A DNA stretch of 64,000 nt, from NCBI RefSeq assembly GCF_049243985.1, contig NC_135369.1:25838765-25902764 (forward strand). Direction: 5' to 3'. The stretch's first letter is position 1; every line of letters begins with the position of its first letter. A program made the translations under genes and the position numbers. Below, piece after piece: positions 1 through 10,445 of the stretch. Below the pieces are notes generated by a model. The model ran no database searches. It was not told where the DNA came from and saw only the letters and a program-made list of their open reading frames with translations. The DNA comes from Paroedura picta (taxonomy: Eukaryota > Chordata > Lepidosauria > Squamata > Gekkonidae).

Positions 1-526
1 GGAATCACCTTGTTTAGAACTGATATACCTCTAAACGTCAATAGCTGGGAGAGGGTTTTTTTTAGAAATCAGGTGAGGTTTTGGCCCTTTTGCCATTTTT
101 TGTAAGCAACTTTTTGGCCACGATGGGGAATCAGGATACCTAACTCGATGGACTGCGGTTGTGTTCCTACAGAGAGTTCTTATCTTCTTGCATAAATAGT
201 AAATAATCGGCAGGAAGGGTTTTGACACAGCAGTGCTTCACGATATTAAATTGGCCAGTTGCAAAACCTAATATTCAAATGAGAGAGTGATGTTTGGAAT
301 GACAGTCGAGCAAATAACAATGCCTTGCGATCAATAACAGCTGTGAGATGACAGCCATGCAGGTATTAGTGGAAAGGCAAACAACCCCACAGGGCAGATG
401 GTGTTGTAACGATAGGATTAATTTAAAAGCCTCACTTGCAAGGATACAACAATTTAAGTCCTGTCTTCCAATTAAGAAGATCTCCCGATATGCATTTTGA
501 TTAATCTTTCCAAAATGTTTTCAGCT
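1..526. other. No recognised feature
   Basis: AT-rich single-copy-looking sequence. I see no exon-like conserved peptide, RNA gene or known repeat here. Confidence 0.5.
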
Positions 527-740
527 CTTAGAATCACAGAATCATATAATCATAGAGTTGGAAAGGACCTCATGGGTCATCTAGTCCAACCCCCTGCACT
601 ATGCAGGACACTCACATCCCAATTGCCTTCAAAGAATCAGCCTCTCCGTCAGATGGCTATCCAGCCTCTGTTTAAAAATTTCCAAAGATGGAGAACCCAC
701 CACCTCCCGAGGAAGCCTGTTCCACTGAGAAGTTTATTAT
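527..740 (-). mobile_element. CR1 LINE 3' end fragment
   Basis: Read on the minus strand, this ends with the CR1 hallmark: a line like GGTTGGACTAGATGACC, then TCCAACTCTATGATT and degenerate ATTCTATG repeats. The inner part encodes the usual C-terminal tract of CR1 ORF2 (about 'FLSGTGFLGRWWV'), now decayed. It is 5' truncated, as is normal for CR1. Family assignment is strong because the same end recurs many times in this window. Confidence 0.85.
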
Positions 741-789
741 GAGGAGTTTGGATTCTATTCATTCTTTCCCTGATGTTCACCATTTACAA

Positions 790-1022
790 AGTGATCCAGA
801 TTCTCACCCAGCCATCTTGCTCATGAACACACATAAAGCTGACGTATAGCATATCAGCCCATCAAGGTCAGTATTGTTTACTCAGACTAGCAGCAGCTCT
901 CTGGGGTCTCAACGGAGACCTTTCCATTACCTACTGCCTGATCCTCTCTATTGGAGATGCTGGGGATTGAACCTGGGACCTTCTGTATGTCAAGCAAAGG
1001 TTCTAATAAGCCACAGTCCTTC
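790..1022 (-). mobile_element. tRNA-derived SINE (SINE-G)
   Basis: On the minus strand the right end is a tRNA-like head containing a B-box-like GGTTCAATCCC near 965-985. It is followed by a body that matches the copy at 21062-21362 in order and content. The subfamily was not identified. The copy is moderately diverged. Confidence 0.75.
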
Positions 1023-1114
1023 CTCATCTGGTTCGTCCATGTTTTGCCTGTTTCTGTTTGGGCCAATATGTTCCATCCTTAAACCATGCATGCACTTCTA
1101 TTTATCATATAGAG

Positions 1115-1222
1115 CAGGGGTGGCTTAACTGTGGCTCTTCAGATGTCCTTGCACTACAATTCCTATGTGCTGGCAGGGGCTCATGGGGATTGTAGTCAAT
1201 GGACATCTGGAGAGCTGCAGTT
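1115..1222. mobile_element. Palindromic hAT MITE, truncated copy
   Basis: It begins CAGGGGTGGCTTAAC and carries both inner arms (GACTACAATTCC-like) of the palindromic family. The right terminal repeat is lost where SINE-A begins. It is more diverged than the other copies. Confidence 0.75.
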
Positions 1223-1506
1223 AGAAGAAGAAGAAGAAGAAGAAGAAGAGTTGGTTCTGATGCCACTTTTCTCTACCCGAAGGAGTATCAAAGTGGCTTA
1301 CAGTCGCCTTCCCTTTCCTCTCCCCACAAAAGACACCCTGTGAGGCTGAGAGAGCCCTGATATTGCTGCTCGGTCAGAACAACTTTATCAGTGCTGTGGA
1401 CAGCCCAAGGTCACCCAGCTGGCTGCATGTGGGGGAGTGCAGAATCAAACCCGGCAGGCCAGATTAGAAGTCCGCACTCCTAACCACTATACCGAACTGG
1501 CTCTCT
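1223..1506 (-). mobile_element. tRNA-derived SINE-A, full length
   Basis: On the minus strand it runs from a tRNA-like head (AGTGGTTAGGAGTGCGGAC, then B-box-like GGGTTTGATTC) through the conserved body (CAGCTGGGTGACCTTGGGC, then CACAGGGTGTC) to a tail of TTC repeats at 1223-1250. This tail microsatellite is the SINE's 3' end, and it recurs in every complete copy in the window. Confidence 0.9.
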
Positions 1507-1514
1507 GTGTGGCC

Positions 1515-1708
1515 AGGAGATCTGAGGATTGTCTGGCAGCCAGGCAAGGGCCGTTCAGAGGTGGCTTACCATTGCCTGCCTCTGCGTCATGACCCCTAGT
1601 GTTCCTTGGAGGCCTCCCATCCAAATACTATCCAGGTTTGACCCTGCCTAGTTTATGAGTTCTGATGGGATCAGGCTTGCCTGGTCTATCCAGTGCAGGG
1701 CATACGTT
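1515..1708 (-). mobile_element. 5S rRNA-derived SINE relic
   Basis: Positions 1605-1685 resemble the complement of 5S rRNA: CTCCCATCCAAATACTA, then CCAGG, then CCCTGC(C)TAG, then a decayed GATC-GGGC stretch. These match the 5S internal-control-region order. The part at 1515-1600 (CATTGCCTGCCTCTGCGTC) is the SINE body. It is too decayed to be a functional 5S gene. Confidence 0.75.
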
Positions 1709-1734
1709 CACACAAAAGCTTCCACCCAGAATTA

Positions 1735-1812
1735 AACCTTGTTGGTCTTAAAGGTGCTACTGGACTCAGACGTCGTTCTGTTGCTTCAGACCAACATGGC
1801 TACCCACTCAAA
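1735..1812 (-). repeat. Repeat E fragment
   Basis: On the minus strand it reads TAGCCATGTTGGTCTGAAG and then a CACCTTTAAGACCAACAAGG-like stretch. The same unit occurs at 5440-5575 and 49448-49578. The class of the parent element is not recognised. Confidence 0.7.
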
Positions 1813-2039
1813 TTCGTCCTCAGATCTTGAGTGTATCAGGATTGAGTCTGATGGTTTTTAAAAAGGTCAAGATCATTGCAGCGGATGGCAGGGAACTGGG
1901 CATGTTATTCTCTCTCGCTTTTAGTGATAAAAGAGAGATGAGTCATGGCAGCTGTATCTGTGTATGTGTCTCTCCACACGTGGCGCAATTATATTAATGA
2001 TGCAGACGTTTTCGAAAGGTGTAGTCCTGCAATCTGGCT

Positions 2040-2258
2040 TGTATATTTTAATCCCACCCTTCCTTTAAGTAGCTCAGGGCAGCATTCCTGGCTCTTCCAG
2101 TGCATTGTGTTCTTGCAACAACCCTGGGAGGTTGCTTAGGCTGATACAGAGAGTAACAGGCCCAAGGCTCTCCAGCAAGCTTCAAGACAGATGTTGGGAT
2201 TCGAACCCAGGGCTGCCAAACCTTATTATACCACAACGACACCCCAATGGCTTTCATA
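2040..2258 (-). mobile_element. MIR-like tRNA SINE
   Basis: On the minus strand it has a tRNA-like head with a B-box-like GGGTTCGAATCCC near 2198-2212, then a core resembling CCCAAGG, then ACAACCCTGGGAGG. This is the order seen in MIR/CORE-SINEs. It is an old, diverged copy. Confidence 0.65.
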
Positions 2259-2334
2259 GCTAGAAACTAACACCTTGTTCATTACTTGTTGTGTATACAT
2301 ACTTTTTTCCTGACCTAGCTCCACTGCCCGTCAA

Positions 2335-2455
2335 CTGCCTCTCCTCTCCTAGCCTCACCCACCTCACAGGGTGTCTGTTGTGGGGAGAGGAAAAGGAAGG
2401 CGACCAAAAGCCGCTTTGAGACTTCTCCGGGTAAAGAAAAGAGGCATATAAGAAC
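2335..2455 (+). mobile_element. SINE-A 3' part
   Basis: The 3' half of SINE-A, from CTCACCCACCTCACAGGGTG to CATATAAGAACCAACTC, running directly into a hexamer microsatellite that grew from its tail. The tRNA head is missing. Confidence 0.85.
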
Positions 2456-2564
2456 CAACTCTCCTTCTCCTTCTCCTTCTCCTTCTCCTTCTCCTTCTCC
2501 TTCTCCTTCTCCTTCTCCTTCTCCTTCTCCTTCTCCTTCTCCTTCTCCTTCTCCTTCTCCTTCA
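2456..2564 (+). repeat. (CTTCTC)n microsatellite
   Basis: About 18 near-perfect CTTCTC units. It produces long low-complexity reading frames (KEKEKE or GEGEGE on the minus strand) that are not genes. It sits exactly at the SINE-A tail, so it arose from that tail. Confidence 0.97.
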
Positions 2565-3999
2565 TTCACGCTGTTCTTCCCTCTGATGCTGTTTCCAAAA
2601 TCCATATTACAAGCAATCGACGCAGAGCCACGAAACTGCAGCTGTTCAGACCGGTCAAGCAAGAGTTCTTCTTTGCACTCCTGAGCATCTTTCCCCTAGT
2701 GACCACATTTCTATTTATTATTTATGTTTATACACCACCTCTATCGAACCAGTCCTTACCGGTTCCATTAACACCTTACTGGAAATACACACCTACAAAC
2801 TTGATCCTGCGAGGAACCCGGATTGTGATGCCTCATGATGTGTAAAATACTAGGCAACTACTTTGAGAGAATGCCCAGCTCTTATCCATAGAAACATTGT
2901 GCTATGTACAATCCTGCCGTCTCCTTTTATCAACCACCGATGCTGGATCAGACAGCAATGTTGCTAAGGATGATCATGGTTTTGCCTTCACAAACCTGGC
3001 TGGAATCCCATGACCTCCTGTCCTCTACACCTTTTCTGTCTCATTGATTACTTCCTATTGATTATTCTAGCTTCCCAGTCGCTGAGGTGATCGCTATAGG
3101 TGTGCCTTGGAAATGTAACTGATGAAAATCTCAGGTGAACACAACCTGTTCATTAACCTCTGAAGGCTAACTCGGGCCTGTTATGCATGCACAGCTTGCC
3201 ACAGATTTTAACAATAGTCTCGTTGTGGAGCTCCAGTTCGGATTCTGTGCTGGCGTTCCATGTTGTTCTTTTTGTTTCTGAACTGCCGTACATTTATTCT
3301 GCATGTAAAGCAAAAAACAAGCAAATAAAAACCGCCCTGACTTTTCCTAATTAGCGTACAGAGAGCACTTGTGACGTAATGGCAGGGCCAAACTTATTTT
3401 CTTTTTTACTTTTGCACAGTCGCTCTACTGCTGCATAGTAGCGTTAAGTCAAACACTTCTACTCAGGTTCCTGGTGTTTGATGTTTGTGCAGGAGCTTTA
3501 TGGGGCCATTCCGCACCCGTTAAATGTAGTGAAATGCTTATTTTAGGGAGTTGATATATTCCAGCCCCTCTGCATGACGCCGCCAACATCCAGCGTCCAG
3601 GCAGCAAACTGATCTCTACATCCTCCGTTTTAAAGCGCTAGTTGGAGAATTACATAATGTGGATTCCCCAACCTAAAAAGTGCGAGCTACAGGATCAGCA
3701 GGCCACCAGCAAAAGAAATGTATGGAGGCGAAGAAGCACTACCTTCGCCTCTAATGTCCTGCCCTTGCACCTGCCTCCCTCTCCCTTCTTCCAGGGATGG
3801 GATTTTTTTAAAGCAAGCTGCCTGGAGCAATGAATAGGAGTACAAGCATGCAGGCAAACCAAAAATAATTTTTTTCCCAAATCAGGATCGATTTTTTTTT
3901 TTAAGTATCAAGACGTGATTCCATGAGGGGTGGTATTCAAAAAGCACTATGCATCTATGATTAGATGCATAGGTATTTAAACTATTAAGTATTGAATTT
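2565..3999. other. No recognised gene or clear repeat
   Basis: AT-rich, apparently mostly unique. A short line at 2700-2745 (ATTTATGTTTATACACCACC) looks like the start of an old LINE end. No exon-like conserved peptide was found on either strand. Confidence 0.45.
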
Positions 4000-4302
4000 T
4001 TAAAAAATTAGTGGGCATTGCAGGACCTTTAAAACATTGAAAAAGGGGATTGGTTGCCAGGATTGATTGACAAGCGGAAGAAAGTCACGTGTAAAGTGTG
4101 TTGCTCTCTTCTGCCATTTCCAGCAGGTGATGAGGAGTGTAAGAAGCATGAAAAGGTGGCAGATGAAAGCGACACAACAAGAAGGTGAGAAATGGCCGGA
4201 GATGCGATAATATTTAGCACTACACCATTCTGCTGGCGTAACGCTATGTTTTTCAATGTTTGCCACCGAAGTTGGGCTCACGGCAAAGGTAAGGTTGAGA
4301 AC
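4000..4302. mobile_element. Old hAT-like DNA transposon remnant
   Basis: The right end (GGTTGAGAACCACTGCTCTA at about 4283-4302) is a good hAT-Charlie terminal sequence read inward from the minus strand. The left end is not clear, so the start given is only a guess from the change in sequence character. Confidence 0.4.
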
Positions 4303-4424
4303 CACTGCTCTACTGCGTCCCACACCAGGCCCATACATTCAGTGCCTGGAATCATTGGGAGGGGGAGTACTCTAAAAAAGAAAGCCTCTTGGATCAGCAG
4401 TGCCACTCCCCAGCCCCCAACATC

Positions 4425-4711
4425 TGTCTGGGTAAAAGCTTTCATGTACATGCACACTTCTTCAGATACATTGAAACAAGACTTCCTAAACTATAATTGG
4501 AGAAAGGCTAGTTACCAAGAAGTGCTAATTAGAGTCAAGACACATAAATAACTGAGCAATAAGTATAGCTAAGATTGAATTAAAGTAGTAAGACCTGTGA
4601 ATAGCAGTAAATTAGCATATAGATAATAAAAGAGTTAACAAGCTGATGTGAGAACTAAGTCTGATTCCAGTGGCACCTTTAAGATCAACAAAGTTTAATT
4701 CTCAGTATAAG
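4425..4711 (+). repeat. Repeat E, split copy
   Basis: Two pieces of repeat E: TACATGCACACTTCTTCAGA at about 4446-4465, and a piece with CAGTGGCACCTTTAAGATCA at about 4669-4688. They are separated by AT-rich sequence and are not in the usual order, so this is probably two fragments. Confidence 0.5.
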
Positions 4712-5439
4712 CCAGAATCGAGTGATTTAGCATGTGCTGTGTGATAAAAACCCAATATCTCTGTAAAGCCCTGGGGGTTCCATTGTCCTGTGTTGGAATA
4801 ACTTGTAATTCAACAATCTCCTGTTCCAGTCTGTTCCTGAAATTCCTTTGTAATAAAACAAATACTTTGAGGTCCTCCATTGAGTGCCCTGGGAGGTTCA
4901 AATGTTCTCCTACAGGTTTCTCAATGTTGTGATTCTTGTTGTCAAATTTCTGTCCATTTATCCTTTGGCATAGAATTTAACCTGCTTAGCCTACATAGAA
5001 CTATGCAGAGACTTGAAATTAATTGTCTAAATTCCTGCCAAAGCTGGTAGTTACTCTCTATAAAAAGGCAAACAAGAATGCATTGACTGAACTCTCTCTT
5101 TCTTCAAGGCAGCCACTAGACGTTGCAAATAGCCCCCCCCCCCCTCCAATCATTCTTCAAGGCAGATGGTACCAAGATAATGACACACACATACATACAA
5201 ACACACATGTTCCCACTCACAATCCACCTAATTTCTAAAATGTCTGCCTTGGAGTTTCTAAAGGCAGACCCTGGTTCCCTCAAGAAGATACAGAAGGAAA
5301 GGGTGTTGCCTCAATTGTAATTTAGTTGGGGAAATTAGCTTTTAATCGGACTATTTACAAAAATGGGAAACCTCAGGATCTCTGCCAGTATTTATGTGGA
5401 TCGTTCCCTTTGAGGAACTCTAAATAATCAAGATTTAGG

Positions 5440-5575
5440 TGGGTAGCCATGTTGGTCTGAAGTAGCAGAATAAATTTGTGAGTCTTGGGGCACCTTTAAG
5501 ACGAACAAAGTTTTATTCAGGGTGTGAGTTTTTGTGTGCAGGCACACTTCCTCAGACAAATGATCAAGTCAGATG
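5440..5575 (+). repeat. Repeat E, most complete copy
   Basis: It runs from GGTAGCCATGTTGGTCTGAA through GGCACCTTTAAGACGAAC and AAAGTTTTATTCAGG to a CACACTTCCTCAGAC end. Four copies in the window share this order. Some tRNA-like or promoter function is conceivable but not shown; I do not recognise the family. Confidence 0.7.
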
Positions 5576-5770
5576 GAAACTGGGGTGCTTTTTATTGAGG
5601 GGAATCTAAAGGGATACCACAAACACACAAACAAGCTGTCATAGGAAAATAAGGGGTTAAAAGAAAAAGAGCATTTTAGGGAAAGTGATATTTACTGATC
5701 ATAACATGAAGAGAGTTCAACAGTGAAATGGCCAGCATTCCACAGAGAGAAGGAGAAGAATGTACATGCA

Positions 5771-5802
<32 letters not shown>
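5771..5802 (+). repeat. (GT)n followed by a poly-G run
   Basis: About eight GT units, then an uninterrupted run of about 17-18 G residues. Such a run is prone to sequencing error and can form a G-quadruplex. Confidence 0.9.
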
Positions 5803-5865
5803 TTGCATGATGCCCAGAACACAAACAGACACACAGAGCACTAGGGCAAGAAGCCTATCTTTTAT

Positions 5866-7196
5866 AAGATGTGGGGAAGATAATGAAGCAGATATTAAAG
5901 GGAGCAATCTGCAAACATCTGGAGGACAATTTGGTGATCCAAGGAAGTCAGCATGGATTTGTCTCCAACAGGTCCTGCCAGACCAACCTAGTTTCCTTTT
6001 TTGACCAAGTAACAGGTTTGCTGGATCGGGGAAATTTGGTTGATGTCATTTACTTGGATTTTAGTAAAGCTTTTGACAAGGTTCCCCATGATGTTCTGAT
6101 GGATAAGTTGAAGGACTGCAAACTGGATTTTCAGATCGTTAGGTGGATAGGGAATTGGTTAGAGAACCGCACTCAAAGAGTTGTTGCCAATGTTGTTTCA
6201 TCAGACTGGAGAGAGGTGAGTAGCGGGGTATCTCAGGGCTCGGGGCTCGGCCCAGTACTTTTTAACATATTTATTAATGATCTAGATGAGGGGGTGGAGG
6301 GACTACTCATCAGATGACACCAAATTGAGAGGACTGGCAAATACTCCGGAAGATAGAGACAGAGTTCAACGAGATCCGAACACAATGGAAAAATGGGCAA
6401 ATGAGAACAAGATGCAATTTAATAAAGATAAGTGTAAAGTTCTGCATCTGGGTCAGAAAAATGAAAAGCATGCCTACTGGATGGGGGATACGCTTCTAGG
6501 TAGCACTGTGTGTGAACGAGACCTTGGGGTACTTGTGGACTGTAAACTAAACATGAGCAGGCAGTGTGATGCAGCGGTAAAAAAGGCAAATGCCATTTTG
6601 GGCTGTATCAACAGAGGCATCACATCAAAATCACAAGATGTCATAGTGTCATTGTATACGGCACTGGTCAGACCACACCTGGAGTACTGTGTGCAGTTCT
6701 GGAGGCCTCACTTCAAGAAGGACGTCGATAAAATTGAAAGGGTACAGAGGAGAGTGACGAAGATGATCTGGGGCCAAGGGACCAAGCCCTATGAAGATAG
6801 GTTGATGGACTTGGGAATGTTCAGCCTGGAGAAAAGGAGGTTGAGAGGGGACATGATAGCCCTCTTTAAGTATTTGAAAGGTTGTCACTTGGAGGAGGGC
6901 AGGATGCTGTTTCTGTTGGCTGCAGAGGAGAGGACACGCAGTAATGGGTTTAAACTTCAAGTACAACGATATAGGCTAGAGATCAGGAAAAAAATTTTCA
7001 CAGAGTAGTTCAGCAGTGGAATAGGATGCCTAAGGAGGTGGTGAGCTCCCCCTCACTGGCAGTCTTCAAGCAAAGGTTGGATACACACTTTTCTTAGATG
7101 TTTTAGGATGCTTAGGGCTAATCCTGCGTTGAGCAGGGGGTTGGACTAGATGGCCTGTATGGCCCCTTCCAACTCTATGATTCTATGATTCTATAA
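5866..7196 (+). mobile_element. CR1 LINE, 5'-truncated, with reverse-transcriptase remnants
   Basis: The first frame (about 5871-6300) encodes RT core motifs: QHGF, then [15 protein letters not shown] (RT-2/A motif), then [22 protein letters not shown] (RT B motif with the usual PQGS changed to SQGS). A short deletion at about 6307-6316 removes most of the FADD catalytic motif and shifts frame. The next frame (6340-7008) encodes the C-terminal domain LEYCVQFWRPHFKKD and RLRGDMIALFKYLKG. The 3' end has GGTTGGACTAGATGGCC and ATTCTATG repeats. It is a dead LINE copy but young, since its 3' 800 bp is nearly the same as the copy at 57808-58635. Confidence 0.95.
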
Positions 7197-8142
7197 GGAA
7201 AATGTTCCCTGAGGCAGTGCTGATGTTCCAGCCCCCCGACAATAACTATAGGAAGCATGTGTTGAGTTGCTCTAGAGAAGGACAATGTTCCGGGAGGAGC
7301 TTCAGGTGGGTTCCCAGGAAATGTTACCTGAGATGAACTATAGGTGAAAAAATATTTCTTGATTACCTCTTGATTACTGGACAGGAAAGCTATTAGGTTT
7401 GAGAAGGAGTTAGGAATTGCTAATTGAAGTGAGCAGATGTTGGACAAATGAGGTTGGGAAATTGACAAGGTTAGTGGCTAGTTTATGAGAAACCTATTGT
7501 CCTAAATTATGCATCTCCCTGGGGTGGGGAGGAACTGATGAGTGAATTAGCTTCTACATTCCCACAAGTTCTGAATTGATTGCCCATCATGCCCTGTAGA
7601 CTGACTTCTGGCTGGCATCCATGTATGTGCCCTGGTTGGCACAGCTACTGCATTTTACACCCAAGATATAGCTGATATCTATTTCAGTTTTGACCAGGGA
7701 TTTATACTGAGCTTGATATTAAAGGCAGAGTCTAACTGCCTCTCAGTGTGAGGAGGGGTCTGACTAATAACAATTGGGGGGAGATAAGGGAGATGCCGAA
7801 GCAAAAGGTGTACACGGTAGAGTGCGCTGATCCTGTGCACCCTTACTCAGAAGTAAGTCCTGAGTTCAGTGGCTCTCTTTTGCTCCAAAATAAAGGATTG
7901 ATGCACATTAGTTCCTAGGAATTTGAATTCTTGATTAGCATCTTATTGGTAGTCTTGCACTGCTAATTTTTTTTAAAAAATTATAACTATGGGGAAATAA
8001 TTAAAAATGATGGTTGTACAGCAATGAAGGGGGGATGGCAGAAGGTGGTTGAATGGGTGAAACGACTTTAATATGGGCGAGGGAATGAGCATCAAGGGGC
8101 TGGGGAGGAATCCAATGAAATCATTACACTCCTGAATATGCT
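7197..8142. other. No recognised feature
   Basis: Unique-looking sequence. No supported exon, RNA gene or known repeat seen. Confidence 0.45.
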
Positions 8143-8266
<124 letters not shown>

Positions 8267-9040
8267 TGCCAAAACAGTGCCCTCGGGAATTGCATGGGGA
8301 AAGCAAACAGAAAGCAAATCAAAATGTATGCAGAAACTAAATAAAACACTGCTGGACATGTAAACTGAAAGTGATATAAGATGTACATGCACGATAGGCC
8401 TAACAAAATTGCTTCTCTTGAACAGATCCCAACCGACTAGGCCAAAATTGATGGCTGCAATTACATTGTTTTCCTTTTCCTTGCACAATATTTAAATTTC
8501 CGTTTCCTCAAGGGGGTGAGAAGTTGGAGCAAGGGGGGGAGAGGGATTCCTCAGATACGTGCCTGATTGATACACTGCCCAACCAAAACACTCACCCCAC
8601 ATTCCTGCTACAGGGTACTATCCCTAATTTGAATGCTTGAGTCCTCCAAATCTGGTTGCTGGCTTACTAAGGACAATTCTCATTGGACAGAAGCATTGCA
8701 TGCCTCAGCATGTCTGGCCATCAGCTGGATGATTAAAATGGGCAAAGGCCATTGCAGCCGATTGTAATGAACCTTCCCATGTTATTCCATCTCAATTAGG
8801 CCTTGCATCAGTCCTGAACTGGAGGATAGCATGGGGTAACTCTTCTCTTCCATGAACCCTCCTCTCTGTCAACAGATTCCCGCTGCAAACAGAGACTAGT
8901 TTTGAGTGGTCAGGCTTTTAGCATTAGGTTATTTATCCTTCTGACATAGGATATTTATGCTGCCCTTTCCCATCATTGCTCCCTGCTCCCAGAAAGCACC
9001 CTCTGCCAGCAGCGTTGAAAGACCTGGCAACCCTAGCTAT
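8267..9040. other. No recognised feature
   Basis: No repeat or exon recognised. Pyrimidine-rich and AT-rich single-copy-looking sequence. Confidence 0.4.
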
Positions 9041-9199
9041 AAAAGGGACCAAACCCTATGAAGATAGGTTGAGGGACTTGGGAATGTTCAGCCTTTTTCT
9101 TGGATGGTTTAGAATGCTTAGGGCTGATCCTGCGTAGAGCAGGGGGTTGGACTAGATGGCCTGTATGGCCCCTTCCAAGTCTATGATTCTATGATTCTA
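9041..9199 (+). mobile_element. CR1 LINE 3' end with internal deletion
   Basis: It begins in the C-terminal coding tract (KGTKPYEDRLRDLGMFSL) and jumps directly to the 3' end (TTTTTCTTGGATGGTTTAG, then GGTTGGACTAGATGGCC, then ATTCTATG repeats). About 270 bp present in the copy at 57808-58635 is missing between 9091 and 9092. Confidence 0.9.
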
Positions 9200-9863
9200 C
9201 ATGAAGTAAGCAAACAAATATTCTAACTCCTACACCACACTAGCTCTCAGCAGGTTATGGTTCTTTCTGGTTTACCTGTAAGGTACTCTAGCTGACTTGA
9301 CTGAGGTGATCTTGGACTGGATGTTGAAGACACCAGGATGGTTGTTCTGGGAGATTTTGATGTTCATGCTGAGACCTGTTTTGTCAGGTCTTCATGGATA
9401 CCTGAGTTAATGTGAGGCTGCCCCAGGTTACTTTAGGTCCAAGTCATGAGGAAAGGCTTGCACAGTATCTTCTTTTGTGTATCAAGCAGATAGCATATGA
9501 TGTTATTGGGGAGAGGGCTCGGGCATGCTGGCCCTTTTTATAGAATTTGATTGTTCATATAGAGGCACTAGATGAGTTCGAACAGCTTGTCCTTGGGAAC
9601 TAATTGCTCCAACTGGTTTACAAAACACCTTAAGGAAGTTGGAGAGTCATGAGAGCTGGAATCAGGTTATGAGGCGGGAAAGACAGAGTTGCTCTCTGGG
9701 GTCTCCTTCAGCCCTCAAAGAGATCCTCAACTATCTGGCTTACTAGATAACTAGGGGAAATGATGGGGAGATGTCTTCTTAAATATTGTTGCTAGAAGAC
9801 GCAGGCCTCAGAACAGAACATACAGTAAGGATCATTTGCCGAACTACAAGGAGGCAGTCAATA
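9200..9863. other. No recognised feature
   Basis: Phrases such as 9290-9400 (GGACTGGATGTTGAAGACACC) might be decayed LINE coding sequence, but I cannot place them in a family. Confidence 0.3.
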
Positions 9864-9864
9864 T

Positions 9865-9907
<43 letters not shown>

Positions 9908-9910
9908 TTC
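9864..9910 (+). repeat. (ATTT)n microsatellite
   Basis: About 12 ATTT units. A second short run lies at 10073-10088. Confidence 0.95.
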
Positions 9911-10124
9911 ACCTGCTTCATTTATTGGCCATCTCCTTGGCCAACTACAACAGGTATCTACAGGTACAAAGTTGTTACAGTGATGTTTTCAGACTTTTTG
10001 CTGCTAAAACCTGCCTTAACAGATTCCAGGCTGAAGGTGGAACTTGCCTATGAATGCTGACAGGATTATTTTGTTATTTATTTATTTAACACACTAACAG
10101 AAAAGCCCATTGTATATCTGAATA

Positions 10125-10445
10125 CAATGGACACTAGGCCATACACAACCCCTGCTCCGAGCAGCCCAGCCAAGGCCTGGAGAGGCCTAGATGGGACTTT
10201 TCAGGGCAGGGGAGAGATGCTGGGGAGCAATCCATTCCCCCTCCCACCACGCCCCAAAGGCCCATCAAGGCCTCCACAGGCTGAGGCTTTGGAGGGCCTT
10301 TTCAGGACAGGGGAGAGGTGCTGGCAGGCAGTCCCCTCCTCCTCCCACTAGCCCTGGCAAAGCCATGGCTGGAGCTGCTTGGAGCAGCGGGAACACTAGC
10401 AGGGGCTCCCTCCCCCCACCAGCCCACAGTCCCAGGCCCTCCACC
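10125..10445 (+). repeat. GC-rich degenerate tandem upstream of L1
   Basis: The phrases AGGGGAGAGATGCTGGGGAG (about 10206) and GGGGAGAGGTGCTGGCAGGC (about 10311) recur about 105 bp apart, each followed by CCCCTCCTCCCAC-type sequence. It abuts the L1 body without a visible break. It could be part of a chimeric insertion or an older repeat. Family unknown. Confidence 0.5.

Noticed and set aside
1605-1705. Possible 5S rRNA gene
   Set aside because: Too many differences in the internal control region, and joined to a SINE body shared with other loci.
2260-2662. KEKEKE / GEGEGE proteins
   Set aside because: Translation of the (CTTCTC)n microsatellite.
10127-10351. Proline-rich small proteins upstream of L1
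   Set aside because: Frames arise from the GC-rich tandem; no start context or homologue recognised.
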